50,965 bases of DNA from Stagonosporopsis chrysanthemi. Lineage: Eukaryota; Ascomycota; Dothideomycetes; Pleosporales; Didymellaceae. The notes below the pieces were generated by a model that ran no database searches, had not been told where the DNA came from, and saw nothing but the letters and a program-made list of their open reading frames with translations. The stretch is taken from positions 1 through 50,965 of the forward strand of contig JAFISE010000200.1 of assembly GCA_022560025.1 (NCBI GenBank). The letters run 5' to 3'. Positions 42,060-50,965 of this stretch are shown piece by piece. Within the stretch, counting starts at the first letter, position 1, and every line of letters starts with the position of its first letter. The translations under genes were made by a program, and so were the position numbers.

Positions 42060-44900
42060 CTAACTCTAACTATATATAGAAAAGATTTACAAGATTCTAA
42101 ATCTATTATTTTTTAAGAAAATGACTCTATTAGATATTAGAATTGTAAAGAATTATTATTACAGTAAATTATTATATTATATAATTATTAGTTTAGAAAG
42201 AGTTTGTAATTACTTTCTATAGACATGCTTAGAGAATTAGAGTTAGAATATAAACATATATACTAATTAGCTAAACAACGTTTTACTACTACTAAAAGTA
42301 CTAAGCTTATTATAGTATTAAAGAGCTAGCTTAGAATCTTTCTACTAAATAGTAACTCTCTTTGTATCTATAGTGTTTAGGTTAAGATCTAATAATATTA
42401 GCACCTATATTAAATTGTATTTGCAAATACATATACCTTTAAAATATTCTACTAAGAAAGCTTTACTTGCTTCTTAAATAGCTTTAATTACAGAGTGTTA
42501 GAAATAAGCATTGCTTATTACTTAGATATACTGTGTGATTTTGCAAATAAAGTGCGCAAATAGCAGCTTACAGAAGAGAAGTTTGCTACATCTCTAGTAG
42601 CAATAGATTTTGCAGAAGGCAACAGCTATAGAGAATTAGAACATTTCTATAATAATAGCCTATAATAACCTACTACTAGGCTTATAGCACTAAGGCTTGT
42701 AAGCAAGTTTAGCAGATAGAAGTAATTTGCAGGCAGCTTTTATAGTAAGAGGCTTAGCTTTCAGCTTTTAAGTAACAGCCTGTATACTAGCCTTATTTTT
42801 AATATTCTTAAACTTTAGCAGCATAGTAGTAGTTATGCAAGGCAATAGATAGGTTGTAAGTAGTAGGTAGATAGTAGATACAGGTAGACAAACAGATATT
42901 TTATAAATATCTTGCAGTTATAGTAAGTTTATTAGGCCTTACAGCTCTGCAGCTTAGTGTACAGCTACACTTATAATAACTAACTATAATAATTATTTCT
43001 ATACACGCAACTAACTAAGCGCTTTTAAATAAGCCTATTTTAAGATAGATCTAACTTTAATTAGGTAAGTTCTCTAAATATACAGCTAGAGTTAATAATT
43101 ATTAGATAGTAGAGCAGGTAAGGCGCAGCCTAGCTTAGAAAATCTGCAAGTAGAGATAGCTTTACAGCTAACTTGCTAGCTATTACTATAATAGATAACT
43201 GTAATAAATTACTATATTATTAAACACAAGATATACTTTTTAATAATACTATTTTCTAGTTAATCTAATGTTTTGCAGTATAGATATACAAACTATAAGT
43301 ATAAAGGTCTTATAATTTAGGCGTGTTTTTATTTACCTGTAGTATATAGGCTATCTAGCTTAAAAAAACAAAGCTGCAAACTAGTAGCTAGTTAGTAACC
43401 TAACTATAACAACTACTATACTTGTATATAATTTTGCATGCTATTATTACAGCTATAGACTTTATAGAAGACGTCTAACAGCCCTGTATTAAGCAGGAAG
43501 ATAAGCTTAAGCTACCTGCTTTTGCTAGTAGTTAGTATATTCTAGATTACTTTAAACTAGAAGAATAGAACAGTCTTATTAACGTAATTATTACAGCTAC
43601 TTATTACATTACTAAAGCTAATTGTAATAAGGCTTTATAACTTAAGAGGCTGAGATTTGCTATGTCTTTAATTAGCACAGCTAAGGTAGATCTAAAAAAG
43701 GCTGCTCTACTAATTTAATATTCTCTTTTAAAAGCTAGCTTAGTAATTCTACCTGTGCAATCTAGCAGAAAACTAGAGCTTTACTTTGCAATAAAAAAGA
43801 GGCAGCTATTAGTAAAGCCTACAATACTAACTACGCAGCAAAATATTAGCTTTTTAAAAAACTAAAGATAGTAGCAACTTATATAGCTAGCACTGCTAAA
43901 CAAAAGACTAAGATCTAGTAACAAGCTAAAGAAGATCTTAACTATACCTACTACAATGTCTGCAAGAGCAGTTAGTTATTATGTTCTGTTATTATATCTT
44001 TATTCTAACTAAATATAGCAGAATAGCTTAAAGATAAGCTTAGTGCTGCCTATAAAAAATAGAATGCTATTAATTATAAGATTAATATGCGTAACTATTT
44101 AACATCTATCTCTAAGGTTAACGCTGCTATTAAGAAGAAGAAAGAGTTAGGTACTAGCTAAGCAGCTAAACGCCTATTTAGTGCTAGTAGTGCCTTTAAA
44201 ATTATCTTCTAAAAAGAGTATTAGAAAGGTCTTAAGAAGCTAAAAACTAACACCTTTAACTCTAATACTAAGAAAAAAGAGTAAGTTAAGTTTTGTAACA
44301 AGCTTTTGCTAAAGAGTCTAGCTGTGTGCCTAGATAATAAGTAGGAGTAAGTTATTATATCTAATTATTATATATATTTACTAATAGTACTAGGCAGCGT
44401 AAGCCTAATAATTACCTAGCTAATCTAGGCAATAGCAGCCTTCTTCTAACTGCAGACAACTCTTATATTAAGAGTAATAATAGCAATAAGTATAAAGAAG
44501 AACTTAAAGATAATAGTGTTAAGCTAGAGGTATACTTTGCAGCTATGCTAAATAAGTATAAGATAGATAAGCAGTATTAGCAAGCTCTTATAGAAAAAGA
44601 AAGAACTAATTTTAAAGGTTTTAGTAATTTAGAGGACTTAGCTAGCAATAAAGAAGATAAGAGTAATAATAGCAATAATAATAAGTAGATACAAGCTGTC
44701 TAGTGCGCTAGCTTCTTAGTAGATTATTACAACTAATTAAAACAGCTTAGACCTTAACAATTTCTCTTAAACTTTAATTATGCTTAACTTGTTACAGGAA
44801 TAATATCTAGAGATTGTTAAAGTAAAGATACTAGAAATATTAGACGCGTTATCTATAGATTTTCTTTTAGCAATATTCTCTAAACCTGTCTATACTGTTT
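42060..44900. other. Unidentified internal region of the hAT element
   Basis: About 2.8 kb between the left end and the transposase. Codon-like stretches are visible despite RIP (for example EEKFATSLVAIDFAEGNSYR near 42575-42640 and KKKKELGTS.AAKRLFSASS near 44130-44200 on the plus strand). This suggests a second, unrecognised gene ahead of the transposase, either an accessory protein or a long N-terminal part of the transposase. Confidence 0.4.
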
Positions 44901-45499
44901 TTTTTTTACTAAAATATTATGTTATAATTAATTATTATATTTAATTATTATAGCTATGCTTTTACTTCTAGCTAGCAACAGAGCTAATAGGGTATCTAGT
45001 ATACTATAAGATCTTAAGAGCCTTAAAATAATTGCACCCTAGACTATAAAAGGTAGAACCTAGCAATTAGTTTACTTGCTAAAGCAACTGCAGCGCAGTC
45101 TCTAAGAAAGTAAGGAGAGCAAGGCAATACTAATTGCATAGGACAGATAGTAAAGTACTATAGCTTAGGCTAGAGATCTTGTTGCGCTATATCTGTAATA
45201 AGGTTCTGCCTCTTACACTAGATATGTCTAGACTTAATTTAAAGAGGCTGCCTATAATCTTACTAGCTATCTATATCTATATTGCCTTAACTATAGGTAT
45301 ATATTACAATACCTAACAGTAAAAAGTATTAAAACTAAGTATATACTAAATTACCTAAGGTCTTAAACCTATTTGCAAATTAGAACGCCTTTATATAGCT
45401 AGCTATCTACTATACTATAATAATAATAATCTTAGTAGGCTACTATTCTATATCTAGTATACTTAATACTTACTTTTAAAAAGAAAATTGTACAGCTTG

Positions 45500-47540
45500 T
45501 TATTAACAACAATTAGTTATTCTAAACAGTTAAGTAGCTATTATTTTAATAGTTGATACGCTTCTTTTAGCCTAAGGCTGTGTTAACTAGCTATTATAAA
45601 TTTAGCACGTTATTTAAGCATTAATTTAAAGACGCTAAGACAGCACAGCTCTAGAACCTTAGTAAATATACAAGGCTATCTATTGTACTTAACACCTAGA
45701 CTTCTAGTAATTACCTAAGCTTCCTAGCAATTAAAGGATACTATATTAATAACAAGTAGAAGCTTTAAGAAGTGCTACTAGATTTTATTCTTATGCAAGG
45801 AAGGTATACTAAAACACCTATAGCTAAGAAAGTTATATAAGTCTTCTAAAGTATAAGTACTATAAAAAGGTTGCTTAGTATTATATGCAATAATATAAGT
45901 AATAACAGTACTTTATTATAGTTAGTTAAAGCTCTTCTAGCTAAAGAAAGTTATATATAGAGCTCTAGGAAAAATACTATCTCTTACTTTGTGTATATAA
46001 TTAATCTTGTTGTTTAGAATATTATATTCTATCTAAAGCTGTCAGCTTCTCTAGAAATAAAATAAAAAGAAATACTACAATATTGCTATGTTTAAAATAT
46101 TTAAATAGATATATTAGTCTCTAATTCTTTGTACAAGGTAAACTTTCTTTTATTATAGACATTTATTATATACTTATAAAGACACAGCTGCAGGCTATTA
46201 TTATTGTAATTAATCTATTGCTTTAATAATTTAAGAGGTTTTTAGCAATCTAGCAGAACCTACTAGTAAGCAAACGCCTATTAGTTATTTAGGATGTAAA
46301 AACAAGGTAGAATTCTACGTATAATATGTGTAAACGCGCAGTTAAGCTTTAGCTATATATTAATAAATAGCTTAAGAAAGAAATCTAGCTAAAAGGCACA
46401 AGTTTTAAAGCTAATTAAGATACTACTAAGGCAGATTTTAAAGACCTTAAGAAAATCTGCCTTAGAGCATCTAAGTAGCACTATCTCTAGGCAATTACAT
46501 ACATACTAAAGAACTTTAAGGTAGTAACAGGCTATCTAAGTAAGAACTACAAGCCTTATATTCTAGATATCTAGCTTATATATAGACGCTTTTTTAATTT
46601 CTTAAAAGATATAACTAGTAAGCTTAGAGAAGATACTAACAGCGTTAACAGTAATAAGTAGCTAGACGTTGCTTAGGCTGTAGCAGATAAAGGTTGTACA
46701 AAGTTGTTAAAATACTATATAAGATTAAGTAGAGATTAAGGTTTTTTTTTAATTACGTAATAATTCTAGACTCTATATAAAAGCTAACTACTTATAAAGT
46801 ACTATTATTATAGTTTGTTATTATAGCTATATACTAACAAGATCTAGAATAAGTTGTAAGAAGTTTATTATAAGCATACTTACTATTAAGAATTTTTAGA
46901 CTATTTAGACTGCTATAATAGTACTAAGACTAGGGGTAATAGCTTAGTCTTTAACGCTATCTTAAGGCAATTGTTAGAAGGTAAATAGTTTTATAAGCTA
47001 GCTACACTAATTTAATTATAGTTAGTAAGCTTTTTTATATATAGTTAAAGTTTAACTTTTAATATAGATAAAAATATAGGCCTAACTAGATTTAAAGAGA
47101 AGTCTTATCTAAGTACACCCTGCGTTCTATAAGGCAACAGCTTTAATATCTTAGGGTAGTAGAAGTTAAACAAAGCTTTTTATCTTTATCTTGCACAAGT
47201 TGTAAAAGATATTCTAGCAGTACTTATTTTATAAGTAGGAGTAGAGCAAGTATTTAATACTGCTAGAGACGTGCTTAGAGATTAGAGGTACAGACTTTCT
47301 GCCTAAGCTATCTAAGAGATTATAATCTTAAAGGATTTAATACTCTTAGAAGCTATAGTAAAAGATAACACTCTACTCTATAATAAGGTAGATAATCTTC
47401 TTAAGTTGCCTGCCTGTGTTAGGCTAGTAGGTAAGATTAGAATTAATATTAAGAGCAAAATAGATAAAGATATTAAAGAGGTTAGCCTATTTACTTTCTT
47501 ACAAAGAGAACAGTAGCTATAGAAAAAAGTAAAGCCTACA
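45500..47540 (+). pseudogene. hAT transposase pseudogene
   Basis: Motifs in order: near 45690-45960 TSSNYLSFLAIKGYYINN..LQEVLLDF and later SIICNNISNNSTL, matching the DxWTSxNxxxxLxIxxHFI and DNASNN blocks of the RNase H-like core (Asp to Asn by RIP). A zone near 46780-46900 corresponds to the lead-in to the C-terminal domain. At 47240-47335 VEQVFNTARDVLRD and RYRLSA match the dimerisation region (VERVFSxARxxxxxRRxRLxP). All broken by stops. Family role: excision and insertion generating 8-bp duplications. Confidence 0.82.
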
Positions 47541-48929
47541 TAATATAGAGAGTAGCTGTTATTAATAACTATAATAACTAGTTATTTAACACGTAGAAAA
47601 TCTAAACTAAAATTACTAAACTTAATAATAAAATTGCATAACTATTCTAAATTAAGAAATAAAGTTAAGCTACTATACTATATTTATATTAGCGTAGATA
47701 TAACTCTGCTAAGTACTCTAAACCTAACCTTAACCTAGGTCTGTGCAACCTAACCTCTACTCCTACCTATACTAAAGGTACTTCTACTTAAATCTTACTC
47801 CCAGCCTGTGCAACCTCTACTCTACTACTACCCCTAGGTCTGTGCAACCTTGACTCTACTCCTACCTACTACTAGGTACTCTGTACCTATTTGCTAGCCT
47901 ATCTACTACACAATACCTATTAACTTAGGCTTAGTTACTTTTAGTTCTACAGCTTATTTAGTACAAGACTAGCTTAAAGCTTGTACTATACTATATATAG
48001 AGGTAAAGAATCTTTACAGTATAGGTGCCTAGAAGCTTAGCTAAACTATCTACTACCTATTAACTTAGGTAGAGCTTTTTTATAACAAACTAGATAGCTT
48101 GTAGTAGAAGCTATATAAGAAGTAAAAGTAGTAGAAGTAACCTAGCAAGTAATTAGACTTGTAACAGTATTAAAAGTATTATAGCAGAGCTATAATATAT
48201 TTACCTTAAGCTATTTAAGAGGCACAGGTTTAGATAGTAGTTACTAAGGCAGAGAAGAAAGAGAAAGAGCTAAGAAAGGTTAAGATAAAGGAGTTAGCAG
48301 CTGCTAATAAGCTATACAAAGAGAAGATTAAAGAAGAAAAGTATCTATAGTAGGCAAGAGAAAAGAAAGAGCGTGCAAAGATAAAGGCAGAAGAATATTA
48401 AGCAATAGACACCTAGAAAGCAGCTAGAGCTGCTGCTAAAGAGGCTTGCAACGCTGCAAAAGCTTTACAATTACTCTAAAGAAGTAAGACTATAACCTTA
48501 AAAGCTTCTATAGTTAAACTGAAGCCTATATATTATACTGTAAGTGCTTATAGTTGCTTAAAGCTTGCAACGCCTTTTCTAGCTACTTATACTTATACTA
48601 CTTGTAGTAGCTACACTGCTACTCTATATAGATAAAATATATAGGTAAATATTATTATATAAGCCTATAGAGAACTCTACTAAAATATCTTACAGTAATA
48701 AGTATTATATATAGCTCTATAGCCTTAATTTTATAATAAGCTATAAAGCCTAGAGTAAGTATTTAGTAACTCTAGGCGTTTAGTATACAGATACTATACT
48801 GTGTCTATGCGCGCAATGTATAGATTTGCGCAATGTGCTAAACTACTAAAACACTTCTATTATCTTACTTCTATAACAACACAACGTAATAGAATTATAA
48901 AAAGCCTTGTTAGAGTATAATACTTTTAT

Positions 48930-50003
48930 ATCTAAAGACAAGATTCTATAGTCTAAAATAGTAGAAAAGTATAGTATTGTATAGTTAATATTAATATATA
49001 TATAGAGGGGTAAAACGCGTTTATAGAAAAAGTAAGCAATTACACAGTAGAAGCTTACTCTATAATAAGAAGAAGAGCCTATAGTATATATAAAGAAGCT
49101 TACTACTTATTATATACTACTTACAAGAGAGATAATATAGAATTTTGTATTATCTATAGCTAAAGAATATATAAGCAAGAGCTAGGTTACGTAGTTTATT
49201 AACAACTATTTAATCTATCTTATCTCTTAATACTTAACAGGTATAGATACTAATTACTACAATACAAATTTATATACAAAGTATAAGCTATACTTTAACT
49301 TACTATAATATAAGATTACTAAAGATAAAGTTAATAGCTACTATAAATATAATATAGATAAAAAAAGCCTTATAATTAAGATTACTACTAGAATAAAATA
49401 TATATTTAGTAGGCAGATATAAAAAAAAAAAAGTTAAGGTATTACTTCAAAATAGTAATTATACCTAGATTATAATACTAGCTCTATGTGTAGTAATAAG
49501 ATAGTACTGCTGCTATACTTTTTCTATAAGTCTACTAACAGTACTCTGTAATTAAGCTAAGTAGAGAAAGTACAGCTAGAGGTACACAATATACTTGTTT
49601 TTTCTTTACTTACTAGCTAGACTAATAATAATATAAGCTTTGCCTAGCTTTAACAAGTATTTAATTGCTTTACTAAGACTAAGGTGTAAAGAAAGTAGTA
49701 TCTTTTAATTCTTAACAGCTATAGATTCTATATAATAATAGACTTTATTAACTACTATAATTAGAATAAGATACTCTTAGCTATCTTTCTTCTTTACTTG
49801 ACTTACACGCTGTAGCTATTAAATATAGTATTATTTAAGCCTTTTTTAACTACATATTTAAAAGAGCTTATAATATACCTTTATAATAGCTAGAGACTAT
49901 TAGTAATTAAAAAGAGTAACTTCTTCTACCTATTCTAGAAGGCCTAAATAAGCACATTTACTTAGAGGTTAATACTTAAGTCTTTTAAAGCAACAGGTAT
50001 AGC
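48930..50003 (+). pseudogene. Pogo-like transposase of C2, N-terminal part, RIP-destroyed
   Basis: Same protein as in C1. YKYNIDKKSLIIKITTRIKY (about 49345-49405) is the first catalytic block, and SFKATGIAPL (about 49981-50010) is the end of the DDE domain just before the LINE. Many stops. Useful mainly as the second witness of the insertion site. Confidence 0.72.
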
Positions 50004-50965
50004 GCCCCTCTAACCTACACTGAACACCAACTTTTTGATTTTTGGGTCCCCTTTCTAGAGGCCCCAAAAATCCTAGCAAATTAACTAGGCCTACTGTAGC
50101 GACTCTGAAGACACGTCTAACCCCCCTTGTGCCCTTTGCGCGACGCGCAAAGAGGCGCGTGGCGAGGATGACAGAGTTTTCTGCTCCCCCTGGCTCTCCA
50201 ACCTCCCAGCACACAGGGTCCCCAGACCCTGAGTCTCCTCAACACCTTAATAACTGCGCCTCAGAACGGCTCTAGAGGGTCCTGAATCATCAGGCCCCCC
50301 CTCTAAGCAGCCTGAACCCCAGTGGGGGCGCTCCTAAACCCCGAGTCTCTGATGCCGTCCAACGCCACATCACTGAGACCCACGAGATCACCCAGCTATG
50401 GAACACCATCACTACTGCCTTTGCAGCAGCCGTAGATCATCACGCAGAAGGCTATTCCAACCCCCAAGAAGCTAGGATTGCTGCAGAACTGCAGCAGAGA
50501 GTCATTAGGGCTCTGACCTCCCTCTCCCAAAGCAATTCTCCCCCTAGCTCCCGCTGGAGCAGCGACACCAATCAAAGCGACCCCAGGAGCCAAGAATCAG
50601 GACGCCGCTCTTGGGCGGACGTAGCCAGAGACCCCCAAAACACAGCGCCAAGCAGGGGCAGCAGCAGGCCCCTGAACCCTGCTAGGTCCCGGCCTGACCC
50701 GCCCCCTAAGCCAAAGGAAGACATTCGAATTTTTGTTACAATCTCTGACCTATTAGTGCAATTGCAACGACCTTCCCCCTTTGTAATAAGACAGGCAGTA
50801 TGCAGGAGTGTAGAAGGAATCACCCTTCAAGACATCCCCACCGCATCGCCAATTAACACAGGCTGGGCAATTACGCCAGCAAACAAAACAATTAGGGATC
50901 AACTTTTGACTCAAGGAAACCAGGAGCTTATAGTAAAAGCCCTAGGCGGAGAGGCAATTAGGATC
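50004..50965 (+). mobile_element. Nearly unmutated LINE copy, 5' part only
   Basis: After GCCCCTCTAACC (50004-50015, the left copy of the 12-bp target word also seen at 16023-16034) the LINE begins. It aligns without rearrangement with 9920-10900, differing by dozens of C/T and G/A positions, which makes it the reference for reading RIP in copy 1. Close to the junction copy 1 has one extra triplet (CTACTA versus CTG). The element continues past the window. Confidence 0.85.
50168..50965 (+). pseudogene. LINE ORF1 (gag-like protein), one in-frame TAG, incomplete at window end
   Basis: From ATG 50168 (MTEFSAPPGSPTSQHTGSPD) the frame runs to TAG 50273-50275, then 230 further codons stay open to the window end. 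Visible parts: a Pro/Ser-rich N-terminus, a helical segment (EITQLWNTITTAFAAAVDHH), RRSWADVARD, then DIRIFVTISDLLVQLQRPSP and the INTGWAITPANKTIRDQLL stretch. This is the RNA-binding-like core of Tad1-type ORF1 proteins (compare RxFVRL..P and GWA.TP). CCHC knuckles should follow outside the window. The TAG sits where CAG or CGG would fit and copy 1 has TAG at the same codon, so it may be ancestral. Confidence 0.8.

Larger units (their letters stand above)
41883..47901 (+). mobile_element. hAT DNA transposon, 6019 bp, RIP-mutated
   Basis: Tips TAGGCTAGTAAATAGGTA (41883) and the complement ..TACCTATTTGCTAGCCTA (47901) are flanked by a perfect 8-bp duplication TCTACTAC (41875-41882 and 47902-47909), the hAT hallmark. 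The related element A' shows the empty site (minus strand, near 7470, ATTCTGCTATACAATACC), so both ends are certain. The left end carries a hairpin with 22-bp arms (41896-41917 / 41940-41961). The right end carries repeated GTGCAACCT(AACC) words (about 47735-47850), typical hAT subterminal sites. The transposase lies in the right half; about 3 kb of the left half are unexplained. Confidence 0.92.
40722..48640 (+). pseudogene. Pogo-like transposase pseudogene of element A (two pieces)
   Basis: From ATG 40722 a clean stretch of 46 codons reads MLGLEAALAEIHNLNPSNK then AEKHSVLRTTLLR, a Psq-type helix-turn-helix as at the start of pogo transposases; it stops at TAA 40860. Beyond that RIP closes all frames, but IYNIDKKSSIIRVLKRTKYI (about 41180-41250) marks the first catalytic block, and YRLLIVDSYSSYLT (about 41540) the second. 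The frame is cut at 41874 by the hAT and resumes at 47910. The Lys/Glu-rich tail (ANKLYKEKIKEEK..) lies at 48230-48640. Not functional. Confidence 0.78.
40635..48796 (+). mobile_element. A-type pogo element A, split by a 6-kb hAT
   Basis: Begins CAGTGTCTGTGCACCGAAC after TA (40633-40634) and ends with the RIP-mutated complement (..GTATACAGATACTA) followed by TA (48797-48798). Without the hAT and one 8-bp duplication it measures 2135 bp, exactly as element A'. The first about 200 bp are nearly unmutated and RIP becomes complete from about 40880. Transposase remains are at 40722-41874 and 47910-48640. The insertion marks the abrupt right border of the gene island. Confidence 0.87.
40880..49985. 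repeat. Right RIP block
   Basis: Same TA/TAG-saturated composition as the left block, covering elements A, the hAT inside it and the 5' part of C2. The left edge is gradual (about 40700-40880). The right edge is sharp: CpA reappears at AAAGCAACAGG (49989-49997) and stays common to the window end. Confidence 0.9.
48799..50965 (+). mobile_element. C-type pogo element C2 carrying the same LINE (runs off the window)
   Basis: Starts CTGTGTCTATGCGCGCAATG, abutting element A across a single TA (48797-48798). Transposase sequence is collinear with C1 (8830-9907) up to AFKATGIAPL, then the LINE begins at 50016 at the same codon as in C1. RIP is complete to about 49985 and then nearly absent. The 3' half of this element must lie beyond the window. 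Confidence 0.82.

Overview
The window looks like chromosomal DNA of a filamentous ascomycete, probably a Dothideomycete/Pleosporales-type plant-associated fungus (inference). The reasons are short introns (45-89 bp) with GT-AG ends and CTAAY-like branch sites, a Zn2Cys6 regulator, pogo/Fot1-like, hAT and Tad1-like LINE transposons, and very strong repeat-induced point mutation (RIP). RIP shows as TA- and TAG-saturated DNA in which nearly every CpA has become TpA, so no long reading frame survives. I saw no rRNA, tRNA or CRISPR.

Layout. 1-1030 is ordinary unique DNA without a convincing gene. About 1040-15650 is a RIP-destroyed transposon graveyard: a pogo-like element (D) carrying two nested 434-bp hAT miniature elements, a third hAT miniature element, a truncated pogo end, a complete 2135-bp pogo element (A', minus strand) and a further pogo element (C1, 8701-16945) split by a 6.1-kb LINE (about 9920-16022). 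The last part of the LINE and the 3' part of C1 (15.65-16.95 kb) are almost unmutated. 16.95-40.63 kb is a gene island of normal composition. 40635-48796 is a second A-type pogo element holding a 6019-bp hAT element with a perfect 8-bp target duplication. 48799 to the window end is a second C-type pogo element carrying the LINE at the same site as C1; here RIP stops abruptly near 49985 and the LINE is nearly intact.

Gene island. It holds a BTB/POZ protein gene (minus, interrupted by one in-frame TAG), a decayed RecQ-type helicase, a small secreted protein, a coiled-coil hypothetical protein, then five genes that look like a metabolic cluster: aldehyde dehydrogenase (minus), monocarboxylate-type MFS transporter (plus, divergent from the ALDH), Zn2Cys6 regulator (minus), flavodoxin-fold NAD(P)H:quinone oxidoreductase (plus, divergent from the regulator) and a short-chain dehydrogenase (minus). 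Uptake or efflux, aldehyde oxidation, carbonyl/alcohol redox and two-electron quinone reduction fit the detoxification or catabolism of a carbonyl or aromatic compound; no polyketide or peptide synthase is present. The island ends with a broken patatin-like phospholipase fragment and a GIY-YIG/T5orf172-type protein next to the right-hand transposons.

The most unusual feature is the pair of C-type pogo elements that carry the same LINE at the same codon in different flanks and in different RIP states. This suggests either a pogo-borne LINE passenger or a LINE with a fixed target inside pogo transposase genes. Exon boundaries were worked out by hand from splice sites and reading phase.
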